In this document: positions 1 to 8,165 of the stretch, piece after piece
Layout of the letters: each line of letters begins with the position of its first letter
Numbering within the stretch: the stretch's first letter is position 1
NCBI GenBank assembly: GCA_024102915.1
Contig: JAGFJG010000157.1
Coordinates: forward strand, 1-64,000
DNA: 64,000 nt
Origin: Caldilineales bacterium
GTDB taxonomy: Bacteria > Chloroflexota > Anaerolineae > J102
Direction of reading: 5' to 3'
Position numbers and translations under genes: made by a program
The notes under the pieces: model-generated
The model's database searches: none
What the model saw: only the letters and a program-made list of their open reading frames with translations
What the model was told of the DNA's origin: nothing

Positions 1-37
1 TGAGCACAAGCTGCAATCATAGGTGAGAAAACCTCAA

Positions 38-1279
38 TCACCTCCATCCCATCACGCTAACCTTCGCTGGCGTCGAGTACGGCCCCGCCGCCAATTGCCG
101 CAGATAATTGCGCTCTACCAATCCCCGGTAAGAAAAGAACGCGTGCCCGGCCACGCCGATGTTGCGGCCCAGGTCGATGCGATTGGCGATCTCGTCGAAG
201 GTGCAATAGCGAGCGCCGATGCCGGGGACCAGGAAGCGCGGATGGCAGGTTTCCTCAAAGTCTGCAACCAGGATGCGCCAGACCTCCTGATTCCAAAAAC
301 TGTCGTCGGGGCAATTGTAAAGGGCCGGGTAGATCATGGGCATAAGGGCGTCGATATACCCCCCCTGCGCCCAGGCTTTGGAATCCTGATAATAGTCGGC
401 AAAGCCGGAACTGTGCGGCCCGAATCGCGCCAAATCCGGCAGTTTGGTGTGCACGGGCCATACGGCTGCGCTCAACCACATCCCCGGGATGATCGAGGTC
501 ACTTCCTCATAAATCCGCCGCACCATGTCGCTGATCAATTGCCGCTGCCAATCGGAATAAGCTTGATCACGCACGCATTTGGGCAGGGGCTGATCGTCGG
601 CCAGATTGTGGTAGCGGCGTAAACTCACCGGGTCGCACGAACTGTTGCGGGCAGCATAGCGCACATGGTCAAGATGTAGGCCATCGATGGCGTAGTGATA
701 AGCCAGTTCCGAAGCGACCGCCAGCAGGTGATCCTCGTAGAACTTCGAGGCGGGGCTGGCGTAGCGATAACTGGCGCAGGCGACCGTGCCATCATCCAGC
801 CACTGCAATCCGTTTACCTTGTTCAACGTCACGCCATGTTCCACCGCCAACTGGAAAAATGCCGGCATCGGTCGTAGTCTCCAGTCCGGGGTGACTTCGC
901 ACTGGCCGCGGCCATCGGCGACCGGATACACGTTGAACCACGCATGCACCTGCAGACCGGCATCGTGCGCCTTTTGCACGATGTGCGTCAGCGGATCCCA
1001 AAATGGTTCGGGAGCCTGACCCAGGGCGATTCCCGAGACGCGTTCCGCCCACGGCTCCAGGCTGGAATGATAATACGCGTCGGCCACGCCCCGCACCTGG
1101 AACAGGATCATGTTGAAACCCGCGCCGGCCACATCCTCCACGATCTGGTCGAGGCGCGCCGGGTTGGCGGGCTTGGCGCCGCCCTCGGTCCAATCGAAAC
1201 GCGACACCCACACGGCTCGCGTCTCGGCTGCGGGCGCGGTGGAAGCCGTACGGGTGGATTGGCGGTTTTCGGGGCTCAC
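38..1279 (-). CDS. GHL10-type glycosyl hydrolase-like protein
   Basis: Predicted 413-residue protein of the glycosyl-hydrolase-like 10 family (PF02638-type TIM barrel). What shows this is an N-terminal RAVWVSRFDW segment near residue 21, followed by the family's 'find the path' block (residues about 45-120: NMILFQVRG, YYHSSLEPW, WDPLTHIVQKAHDAGLQVHAWFN split over the block), a DGLHLDHVRYA strand near residue 200 and MPMIYPALYN near 315. Family members probably act on cell-wall or polysaccharide glycosides, but the substrate is not known. The frame opens with GTG at 1279 and has no clear ribosome site and no signal peptide, so the true start may lie slightly downstream. It is followed upstream by a 190-base gap with no recognised signal. 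Confidence 0.82.
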   Translation of the reverse strand: MSPENRQSTRTASTAPAAETRAVWVSRFDWTEGGAKPANPARLDQIVEDVAGAGFNMILFQVRGVADAYYHSSLEPWAERVSGIALGQAPEPFWDPLTHIVQKAHDAGLQVHAWFNVYPVADGRGQCEVTPDWRLRPMPAFFQLAVEHGVTLNKVNGLQWLDDGTVACASYRYASPASKFYEDHLLAVASELAYHYAIDGLHLDHVRYAARNSSCDPVSLRRYHNLADDQPLPKCVRDQAYSDWQRQLISDMVRRIYEEVTSIIPGMWLSAAVWPVHTKLPDLARFGPHSSGFADYYQDSKAWAQGGYIDALMPMIYPALYNCPDDSFWNQEVWRILVADFEETCHPRFLVPGIGARYCTFDEIANRIDLGRNIGVAGHAFFSYRGLVERNYLRQLAAGPYSTPAKVSVMGWR

Positions 1280-1469
1280 GATAATCTTGCTAGAGGATGG
1301 AGTGCTGCGCTTCGTGCAATCGAGGTCATTCTACTCTACGATCATAACCGATGTGCAAACGTGACGTCATCAAGGCGAAGGAATGACTTTGGCCGATCGC
1401 ACCGAACTCGTAAGCGTGCGTCTCTGAAAGATAATTTTCGATTGAACCCCAAAATCAGCCGTAAACCGC

Positions 1470-3047
1470 TCAGCCCGGCGGCTGGCCCGCATCCGGCGGA
1501 ATTGGCGTGCCGTCGGGGACTTCTTCCAGCGCCGTGCACGACACGCGCCGCACCTGATCCCATTCGTACCCCTGCGCTTCGAAGGTCGGGATGTCCTGAA
1601 TCCAGCGTTTTTCACCGCCCTCCAACAAGTATACATCGGGGCTGCTGGGGCACTTGAGCAGGATGGGATAAGGTCGATCGTAGACGATCTCTTGGATCTC
1701 TGGCGGCAGGCTCTCGATCTCGGTGCGGTCGATGCCGAACATCCATGGCAAGGCAGCGATCGTGATCAACGTCCAGACCACATAGGGGATTGTGGCAATG
1801 GCGAATGTGCCGTGCATGGCAGTCAGCCACTGACTCTGCCCGGCCCGCACTTGCTTGACCAAAAGCAGAATCAGGATGCCAATGTTGATCAGGTTCCAAC
1901 CGATAAAAGCGAGCCGGTTCGGCGTCAGTTTGTCGATGTAAGTGCGGTATACAATGGCGGAAAGCGCATACAGGCTGACGATCAGCGCCAGCGCGGCTAC
2001 GGCAATGATGCCACGCCGCAGCCATTTCTGCGTCCCTGGCCCCGCCGATGTCGCCTGCACCGGCGTCGCCCCAGCCAACAGCCCGATCACGGCAAACAGC
2101 ATGGCGTTAAAGATGATCAGGACATCTCGGTTTTCGTAGGGCTGTCGAAAATTGAATGGGATGAACACCAGATAGATGGCGAGAACGAGCAGCGCCAGCG
2201 GCAACATCAGACGGAGCAAGGAGGCTATCAACCTGCTCAAGCCCTGGTTGAATGACTGCTGCACGGGCGCAACTTCAGGGTCATAGATCATGGCTACGGC
2301 CAGCACAGGGATAAGCCCGCCGCCGCCGGCAAAGAATAGCCGCATCACCAGGCCGGGCGGCTCGATGCCCAGCGCCTGGAAGAGGGCGAATGTGATAGCG
2401 GTAAATAGCCCGCCCACGATCACGAACAAGCCCGCCATGACGAAGACTTCCAGCGATTTGAACAAAAAGGCAAAGCGGTTCTCGGCGTCCATCCGCCCCA
2501 AAAGCACATAGAGACCTGCCGCCGCCCAGGCAATCAGGGGCAGATGGAACACGGTCAGGTTGAGGTACTGTTGCTGGAAAAATCCCGGCACGAATAGATC
2601 GTAGGCTACGAGCACATAGATCGAGAGGGCTGCCAACCCGGCTGCAAGCAAGCCCAATCGCCGCCAGAGCGGTTTGCTTGCCATGGCCAGAAAGAGCATC
2701 ACCAGGACAGCGCTGATGGGCGACCAGATAATGGCGAGCAGGGGCAAGAAATCCTTCCCCCGCACCGGCGTCATCAGGTCGGATAACGCCCAGAAGATCA
2801 GGCCATTGACAAAAGCCAGAGGGATTGCCCAGGCCCAGGCGATAGCCTTGTCTTTGACGATCTCAGCCGAATAGGCCAGGCGATAATACCAGGCTGCAAA
2901 AAGCATGTGCGCGGGATTCGCCTCATGCCGGGCATAAATGGCGTCGGTGAACGCCTGCGTGTCTCCCGCGCGCGTCGCCTTGAGAAAGGTTAATTCCAGT
3001 TGTTCGGGATCATCGGCGTAGTCGGTCAGGATCTGTTCGTAGGTCAT
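1470..3047 (-). CDS. Multi-pass membrane protein, DUF4153-like
   Basis: A 525-residue integral membrane protein with about twelve hydrophobic segments between residues 70 and 440. The N-terminal 60 residues are soluble and acidic, and the C-terminal 80 residues are soluble (LPPEIQEIVYDRPYPILL region, then a Cys-containing tail). The pattern resembles DUF4153 membrane proteins, whose function is unknown; I am unsure of the family. The ATG at 3047 is preceded by GGGAGTG at ribosome-site distance. The C-terminal soluble part suggests an extracytoplasmic domain. The gene sits 53 bases downstream of a beta-propeller lipoprotein on the same strand, so the two are probably co-transcribed. Confidence 0.75.
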   Translation of the reverse strand: MTYEQILTDYADDPEQLELTFLKATRAGDTQAFTDAIYARHEANPAHMLFAAWYYRLAYSAEIVKDKAIAWAWAIPLAFVNGLIFWALSDLMTPVRGKDFLPLLAIIWSPISAVLVMLFLAMASKPLWRRLGLLAAGLAALSIYVLVAYDLFVPGFFQQQYLNLTVFHLPLIAWAAAGLYVLLGRMDAENRFAFLFKSLEVFVMAGLFVIVGGLFTAITFALFQALGIEPPGLVMRLFFAGGGGLIPVLAVAMIYDPEVAPVQQSFNQGLSRLIASLLRLMLPLALLVLAIYLVFIPFNFRQPYENRDVLIIFNAMLFAVIGLLAGATPVQATSAGPGTQKWLRRGIIAVAALALIVSLYALSAIVYRTYIDKLTPNRLAFIGWNLINIGILILLLVKQVRAGQSQWLTAMHGTFAIATIPYVVWTLITIAALPWMFGIDRTEIESLPPEIQEIVYDRPYPILLKCPSSPDVYLLEGGEKRWIQDIPTFEAQGYEWDQVRRVSCTALEEVPDGTPIPPDAGQPPG

Positions 3048-3100
3048 GGTTCACTCCCAATGGCAAGAGGAAATGCGTTTGCGGCGGGATTGATTTGAGC

Positions 3101-4408
3101 CTATGGCAACCAATCGTAGCTTCCATTCCATAGGACGTTTTGCAGCGCCGGATCGGTCTGATTTGGCAGCGAAATTCGCTCGACCACCAATTCAGTTTCG
3201 CCAGTCGCCAACGACAGCAACCACAGTGAAGCTTGGCCCTCGCCGTCGATGCGAGCAAAGAGGATTTTGCGGCCATCCACCGACCATTCCGGGCGCTCGT
3301 CCCGAAAAGCGGGGTCATTGGTCGCAGGTTGGGGGTTGGCCTCGCCCGACGTATCGGTAATCCAGATGCGGCGCTGGCTGAGCGCCGCTTCTCCCTCTTC
3401 GATTTCAGTCGCAGCAGAATCCGGCATGCCGCTGTAGGCGATGCGCGAGCCGTCGGGCGACCACGCCGGGTGGATGGCGGCCTGGTCGGATGGGGTCAGA
3501 CGCCGATCAGGAATGGCGATGGCCTTGTCGGTCCAGGGCGGGCCAGCGCCCTGGGTGGCCGCAACCATATCTCCCCGGCCTGAGTCCGTATTTGGCGGAG
3601 CGGTCGCGATGTCGTTGGCGAACCACCACGACACGTCTTCGATAGTTATCGGCGGCTCATCGCCTGGCGGTTGTGGTTGCTCGACCGGCAGCGTTCGCAG
3701 ATCGATGGTATCGGGCAGGAAGGAGTCGATCAGCCGGGGGCCGTACCAAAAGAGCAAACCTGCGCCCTGCGGCAGCCAGCCAGCAATGTTCAGCGTGGGT
3801 TCTGTGGCCGGGCTTCCGCCTTCCAAAAGCGTGACCGGTTCACCTCCATCGGCGCGGCGCATCCGGATCGTCTGCCGGGCTTCACCATTCTCTGGAAATG
3901 CCAACCACGTATAAGCAATCCACTCTCCGGTCGGGTTCCAGAATGGCGCACCGGGCATGCCTTCGATCATCGGCGGTTCCAGCGTCAGGGTCTCGGCGCT
4001 GCCCGGTGTGATGATCTTCATGTGGAGAATGCCAGAGCCGATGAGCGCCGCCAATCTATCCCCCACCGGCGACCAGGCATAGGCATTGGCAGGTGCGCCA
4101 TTCTCGACTGCCCAGGCATTTTTCTCGGTCAGCGAATACAACCAGACCTGGCTATCCAACTTGCGGAAGGCCAACCACTGGCCGGTGGGAGACCAGCGCG
4201 GTTCTGCATTTGCGCCGTCATACGTGATGCGTAGTGGTTCGCCATCCGGCAGGCGCTTAATCCAGATGTCGCCGTCGAGCACGTAGGCGACCACGCCCTG
4301 ATCGCCAGCAATCTCAGCATCGCCCCTATCGATTGGCGGTTGAAAGTACGCGCAGTTGGCAATCAATAAAACGGCCAAACCACAAATTAGCAGAGTAATA
4401 GGTCTCAT
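3101..4408 (-). CDS. TolB-like (PD40) beta-propeller lipoprotein
   Basis: A 435-residue protein. It starts with a lipoprotein signal peptide (hydrophobic residues 4-18 and a lipobox LIANC with Cys19), so it is predicted to be anchored to the outer face of the membrane. The rest contains repeated PD40/TolB-type blades, recognisable by recurring 'EPRWSPTGQWLAF', 'GAPFWNPTGEWIAY', 'HPAWSPDGSRIAYSG' and 'ERPEWSVDGRKILFA' strings at roughly 80-100 residue spacing. Such propellers are interaction or scaffold domains; no enzyme motif is visible. It is the likely first gene of a two-gene unit with the membrane protein downstream. Function unknown. Confidence 0.85.
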   Translation of the reverse strand: MRPITLLICGLAVLLIANCAYFQPPIDRGDAEIAGDQGVVAYVLDGDIWIKRLPDGEPLRITYDGANAEPRWSPTGQWLAFRKLDSQVWLYSLTEKNAWAVENGAPANAYAWSPVGDRLAALIGSGILHMKIITPGSAETLTLEPPMIEGMPGAPFWNPTGEWIAYTWLAFPENGEARQTIRMRRADGGEPVTLLEGGSPATEPTLNIAGWLPQGAGLLFWYGPRLIDSFLPDTIDLRTLPVEQPQPPGDEPPITIEDVSWWFANDIATAPPNTDSGRGDMVAATQGAGPPWTDKAIAIPDRRLTPSDQAAIHPAWSPDGSRIAYSGMPDSAATEIEEGEAALSQRRIWITDTSGEANPQPATNDPAFRDERPEWSVDGRKILFARIDGEGQASLWLLSLATGETELVVERISLPNQTDPALQNVLWNGSYDWLP

Positions 4409-4494
4409 TTGATACGTTCACAGCGTGATCTGCGTTACCAGTCGAGCGACACATCTTCCATCATAGCCAAAGTGTCTCTCAAAACGTGCCAAAC

Positions 4495-4527
4495 AAAAAA
4501 CCCGACAGCTTTTGACAGACAATCGGG
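4495..4527 (-). terminator. Intrinsic terminator after mqnA
   Basis: On the minus strand, downstream of the mqnA stop, CCCGA and TCGGG arms (plus one possible wobble pair) enclose a loop of about 17 bases. They are followed directly by a run of six T. The short stem makes this a moderate rather than strong call. Confidence 0.6.
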
Positions 4528-4552
4528 CAGGGGATGGGTGAAGTTTCGAGCG

Positions 4553-5536
4553 TTATGCAGTGATGGGATTAAAGCGAACCACGTCCGCCGGCTCGATGCC
4601 CTGGAAGAGTTGGCGCATCCCCTCTTGCGGATGCCAGCATTGCAAACCTTCGGGCTTGAACCCCGGCAGAGCCAGGAGAAAGTATGTGAGCAGACCGGCG
4701 CGGTCGCGCGGTCGCAAATCATAGCGCAGGTCGTGCAGATATTTGGTGAGCACGCCAACGGGCAGGCCCAGGCGGGGTGCGTAAGCTCGGGCGATTTCGG
4801 GGATGTGGGCGAGGCCGTCGGCTTTGCTCTCGTACAGTGCGGGAACGATGTCCAGTTCGGCGATAGCGGGCAAGGCTGCGCGGCGGGCGGCCCACACCGC
4901 GAACACGAAGGGCAGCCCCGTCCATTTCAGCCATTCGTCGCCCAGATCGAAAGCATAGGGCTGACCCCGACCGGGTATCTCACGACGATGGGCTGATTCG
5001 ACCAGGGCATCGTCGCCAATGAGCAGCGCGGCGGAAGCGCGGCGCAACATCTGGCCCAGGTCTTGCGGCTCGACCGAATAGCGCGGGGTAACCTGCCAGA
5101 AGTGGCGAGCAAGGATTTTGACTAATTCGACCGACGTGGCCGATTCGTCGGAGAGTGCGATGCGTACGTCATCCAACTCGCGCGGGTCGGCCATCCAACT
5201 GAACAACAATACAGTCTTGACCGCGCCTACAGTGGCGATGGAGAGATCGGGCAGAATGGCGACCTGATCGGCCAGCTCTGCGGCGGTAATGCAACTGACC
5301 GGGGCCAGGTCGATCTCGCCGGCAGCCAGCGCCCGGTTGAGTTCGGTGGGCACGCCGCGCAGGAATCTCACCGGTTTTCCGGCCAATCGCTCCTGCAGGC
5401 GGTAATACTGCGGCTCGACGTTGAGGTAGTCGATGATGCCGATTCTTAGGTTATGGGTTCCGGGTTCCGGGTTCTGCGGCTGGCGTTCCGCGTTCCGAGT
5501 TCCTGGTTCCGCAGGGAGTTGGTCGAATGTTGTCAT
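4553..5536 (-). CDS. mqnA: Chorismate dehydratase MqnA
   Basis: MqnA dehydrates chorismate to 3-enolpyruvyl-benzoate, the first step of the futalosine route to menaquinone. The core begins LRIGIIDYLNVEPQYYRL (about residue 30), typical of MqnA, and continues with the periplasmic-binding-protein-like fold (FLRGVPTELNRALAAGEIDLAPVS and IALSDESATSVELVKIL regions). Length 327 residues against about 280 in the family. The excess is an N-terminal extension whose residues 9-29 (EPGTRNA, ERQPQNP, EPGTHNL) are encoded by a degenerate heptanucleotide array (5451-5513). ATG 5536 overlaps the stop of the upstream four-helix-bundle gene as ATGA, suggesting translational coupling. A start nearer residue 30 cannot be excluded, but no in-frame ATG lies there. 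Confidence 0.93.
   Translation of the reverse strand: MTTFDQLPAEPGTRNAERQPQNPEPGTHNLRIGIIDYLNVEPQYYRLQERLAGKPVRFLRGVPTELNRALAAGEIDLAPVSCITAAELADQVAILPDLSIATVGAVKTVLLFSWMADPRELDDVRIALSDESATSVELVKILARHFWQVTPRYSVEPQDLGQMLRRASAALLIGDDALVESAHRREIPGRGQPYAFDLGDEWLKWTGLPFVFAVWAARRAALPAIAELDIVPALYESKADGLAHIPEIARAYAPRLGLPVGVLTKYLHDLRYDLRPRDRAGLLTYFLLALPGFKPEGLQCWHPQEGMRQLFQGIEPADVVRFNPITA
5451..5513 (+). repeat. Degenerate heptad array, arm A of module 1
   Basis: Nine in-phase 7-base units read on the + strand, mostly TTCCGGG / TTCCGCG / TTCCGAG (exact at 5458-5471; two units, 5451-5457 and 5479-5485, are weak). The 63 bases equal 21 codons, so the array stays open in the mqnA frame. Its complement is found at 5937-5971 on the other side of the four-helix-bundle gene. 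Confidence 0.88.
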
Positions 5537-5913
5537 AAGGAAGGGTTATGATTGTCGAGTACGAAACGGCGAAAACCGCCGATCATTGCTTTAGTTTTTT
5601 CGGCTTGCTGATAAATGGTTCGAAAATTCGTCTCGGAAATGTGACCAACATCAACCGCAACATAGAGCAAAGACTGAACTTCCAGAGCTGAGCGGCGGGC
5701 GATCTCAAGGAATCGCGCAAATTCGACGTTAGACGAGTTCCCAAAACCCTCGGCAATATTTGTCATCGTGGAGACAGCAGCACGCTGCATTTGATCACGT
5801 AGACCAAAATCACGCGCCAAACTGCCATCGGCGCAAAGCGCGTACATCTGTTTCGTCAGTTCGCGGGCTTCTTGCCAGGCATGAATCTCCTCAAATCTAC
5901 GAATCCCGGCCAT
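5533..5913 (-). CDS. Four-helix-bundle protein (S23/IVP family), module 1
   Basis: A 126-residue protein of the four-helix-bundle family first seen in 23S rRNA intervening sequences (PF05635/TIGR02436 type, distantly related to Avd of diversity-generating retroelements). Diagnostic features are the FEEIHAWQEARELTKQMY start, the DQMQRAAVSTMTNIAEGFG block (residues about 40-60; the classic 'RAA.SI..NIAEG' signature) and SNVEFARFLEIARRSALEV. Molecular function is unknown; Avd homologues bind RNA and reverse transcriptase. It lies between mqnE and mqnA and splits a metabolic operon. Inverted heptad arrays flank it, and its stop overlaps the mqnA start. No reverse transcriptase or template repeat is present. 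Confidence 0.9.
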   Translation of the reverse strand: MAGIRRFEEIHAWQEARELTKQMYALCADGSLARDFGLRDQMQRAAVSTMTNIAEGFGNSSNVEFARFLEIARRSALEVQSLLYVAVDVGHISETNFRTIYQQAEKTKAMIGGFRRFVLDNHNPSL

Positions 5914-5936
5914 TTAACCTCTTGTACACGTTATGC

Positions 5937-5971
5937 CTTTCACGGAACGCAGAACTCGGAACCCGGAACAC
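5937..5971 (+). repeat. Degenerate heptad array, arm B of module 1
   Basis: Four clear heptads on the + strand (GGAACGC, AGAACTC, GGAACCC, GGAACAC; 5944-5971) preceded by one weak unit. The consensus GGAACNC is the reverse complement of the TTCCG-type units in arm A, so the two arms could pair around the enclosed gene. The array ends exactly at the mqnE stop codon. Confidence 0.85.
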
Positions 5972-7170
5972 TAATTCAACTCGATATGCGTGATCTTGAC
6001 CTCGCCGCGTCGGGTTTTGCGGCTGTCGGGCGCGTAGGTTTCGATGGGCTGGTCGTAGATTTCGATCACGTTGTAGAGGGTGTCGCGCTCGACCGGGGTT
6101 TTACCCACGGCTTTGATCAGGCGCAGGAGGTCGAATTTGTCGAGTTGCTCCTCGGTGGTGGCCCCGGCGTCGTGATAGATTTTCTCCTCGACCACCGTGC
6201 CGTCGATGTCGTCCGCGCCGAAGTGCAGGGCAAGCTGGGCGATGGGCGGGGTCAGCATGATCCAATAAGCCTTGACATGCGGGAAGTTGTCGAGGAGGAT
6301 GCGGCTGACGGCGATGGTCTTGAGCGTGTCGTGGGCGGTCGTCCAATCGAGTCGGCGGCCCAGGTTGTTGTTTTCGGGGTGATAGCGCAGGGGGATGAAG
6401 GTGTTGAACCCGCCCGACCGATCCTGTTGTTCTCTCAGGCGGATGAGGTGATCCACGCGGTGTTCGTAGCTCTCGATGTGGCCGTAGAGCATGGTGGCGT
6501 TGGTGTGCAAGCCCAAGTCGTGGGCGATGCCGTGGATCGCCAGCCAGGTGGCGGCGTCGGCTTTTTCCGGGCAGATTTTGTTGCGGATGTCGGGGTGGAA
6601 TATCTCAGCCCCGCCGCCGGGCATGGAACCCAACCCAGCCTCAATCAACTCCTCCAACACCGTGCGATGGTCCTTGCCGGTGAGTTGGGCGAAGAAGTCG
6701 ATTTCGACGCCGGTGAAGGCTTTGAGGTGCACCCAGGGGTATTCCTTTTTCAGCGCCCGCAGGATATCGACGTAATAGTCGAAGCCGAGGGTGGGATGCA
6801 GGCCGCCGACGATGTGAAATTCGGTCACGCGGTTGTGCACGTCCGGGCGGATGCGCTCGACGATCTGTTCCGGCGTCCAGGTGTAGGCGCCGGGCGTGTC
6901 TTCCTTGAATTTGGCGAACGAACAGAAATTGCAATGGAAGGCGCAGACGTTGGTGGGGTTGATGTGGCGATTCTGGTTGAAGTAGACGTATTTGTCGCCA
7001 TTGATGCGCGTATTCACCTGGTTGGCGAGTTGGCCGACGGTGAGCAGATCGTTGCTGCGGAACAGGCGCAGGCCGTCGTCGTAACTCAGGCGCTCACCGG
7101 CATCGACTTTGGCGACGATGTCGGAAAGGTCACTGGTCTGTGTGGCGGGGATGGGTAAAGTTTGAAGCAT
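5971..7170 (-). CDS. mqnE: Aminodeoxyfutalosine synthase MqnE
   Basis: Radical SAM enzyme that joins 3-enolpyruvyl-benzoate to S-adenosylmethionine to make aminofutalosine, the second step of the futalosine menaquinone pathway. The [4Fe-4S] CxxxCxxC motif is CAFHCNFC (residues 76-83 from the start used here), preceded by NPTNV, and LGSMPGGGAEIF follows near residue 190, both typical of the MqnE/MqnC/CofH group. With ATG 7170 it is 399 residues. An upstream ATG at 7206 adds 12 residues encoded by another heptad array (7178 onward), so I prefer the inner start; neither has a good ribosome site. It is in the same run as mqnC, the prenyltransferase and mqnA. Confidence 0.94.
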   Translation of the reverse strand: MLQTLPIPATQTSDLSDIVAKVDAGERLSYDDGLRLFRSNDLLTVGQLANQVNTRINGDKYVYFNQNRHINPTNVCAFHCNFCSFAKFKEDTPGAYTWTPEQIVERIRPDVHNRVTEFHIVGGLHPTLGFDYYVDILRALKKEYPWVHLKAFTGVEIDFFAQLTGKDHRTVLEELIEAGLGSMPGGGAEIFHPDIRNKICPEKADAATWLAIHGIAHDLGLHTNATMLYGHIESYEHRVDHLIRLREQQDRSGGFNTFIPLRYHPENNNLGRRLDWTTAHDTLKTIAVSRILLDNFPHVKAYWIMLTPPIAQLALHFGADDIDGTVVEEKIYHDAGATTEEQLDKFDLLRLIKAVGKTPVERDTLYNVIEIYDQPIETYAPDSRKTRRGEVKITHIELN

Positions 7171-7177
7171 GGCGGTA

Positions 7178-7271
7178 GGATATTGGGTATTGGAAGATTT
7201 GGGCATATTGAAGTGATGAGTGATGAAATAACACGTGTCGGATGACGCAAATTACCCCATTACTCCATCAC
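7178..7271 (+). repeat. Heptad-array inverted pairs between mqnE and ubiA-like gene
   Basis: Units GGATATT, GGGTATT, GGAAGAT (7178-7198) are followed by two GTGATGA units (7213-7226). Units ATTACCC, CATTACT, CCATCAC (7251-7271) form the complementary arm. The gap otherwise holds no gene, and the array runs into the stop codon of the downstream prenyltransferase reading frame. Confidence 0.65.
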
Positions 7272-8152
7272 AAGACAATCAGTCCCGCTAATGTCGCCAC
7301 GAGCGTAATCACGCTGATGTAACCGTTCATGGTGAAGAAGGCGAGGTTGACTTTGCTGAGGTCAGTGGGTTTGACAAGGGTGTGTTCATAGACGAGCAGC
7401 CCGGCCACGATCACTAAACCCAGCCAGTAAGGCCAGCCCAACCCGGCCACAATCCCCACCGCTGCCAGGAGGATGACGGTGAGGATATGGAAGATTTGGG
7501 CGAAGCGCAGGGCGGCGGGGATGCCGAAATGGGCGGGAACACTCTTGAGTCCTTCTCGGCGGTCGATCTCCACATCCTGGCAGGCGTAGATCAGATCGAA
7601 GCCGGCGATCCACACGGTCACGGCGGCCCACAGCAGCCAGGGGATGGGATCCGCCAGACTGCCGGTGACAGCGGCCCAGGCTCCGGCGGCGGCCGCGCCA
7701 TCCACCAGCCCCAGCCAGATATGGCAGAGCCAGGTAAAGCGCTTGGTGTAGGCGTAGCCCACCAGCCCGATCACCGCCAGCGGCGACAGCATGAGCACAA
7801 ATGTGTTCAATTGCCAGGCGGCGAAGAGCATCACCGCCAACGCCACGAATCCGGCCATCCACACGGATCGTTTGCTGATGCGGCCCGCCTGGATGGGGCG
7901 GTTGGCGGTGCGGGGGTTGCGGGCGTCGATCTCGGCGTCGATAGCGCGGTTGAAAGCCATAGCCGCCGTACGCGCCGCCGCCATTGCCACCGTGATCCAC
8001 ACGAACTGCGTGATCAGTGTCGGCCAATCGATAGGTGCAGCCAGCATGCCCGTCGTCCACCACGCCAGCAGCATGCCCAGATAGGCAAACGGCAGGGCGA
8101 AGATCGTGTGCTCGAATTTGATCATTTCGAGGAAGGTGCGAAGGCGGGACAT
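7268..8152 (-). CDS. UbiA-family polyprenyltransferase, probable menaquinone (MqnP) type
   Basis: Integral membrane prenyltransferase of the UbiA superfamily, predicted to attach the isoprenoid tail to the naphthoate precursor in menaquinone synthesis. Both Asp-rich substrate motifs are visible: NRAIDAEIDARNPRTANRP (near residue 65) and DLIYACQDVEIDRREGL (near 190), with about eight membrane segments between and after. From ATG 8152 it is 294 residues, a normal length. The ATG lies 13 bases after the mqnC stop. Its place among mqnC, mqnE and mqnA argues for the futalosine pathway enzyme rather than a 4-hydroxybenzoate or haem O enzyme, but the substrate is inferred. Confidence 0.88.
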   Translation of the reverse strand: MSRLRTFLEMIKFEHTIFALPFAYLGMLLAWWTTGMLAAPIDWPTLITQFVWITVAMAAARTAAMAFNRAIDAEIDARNPRTANRPIQAGRISKRSVWMAGFVALAVMLFAAWQLNTFVLMLSPLAVIGLVGYAYTKRFTWLCHIWLGLVDGAAAAGAWAAVTGSLADPIPWLLWAAVTVWIAGFDLIYACQDVEIDRREGLKSVPAHFGIPAALRFAQIFHILTVILLAAVGIVAGLGWPYWLGLVIVAGLLVYEHTLVKPTDLSKVNLAFFTMNGYISVITLVATLAGLIVL

Positions 8153-8165
8153 GGGAGGCGTGAGG

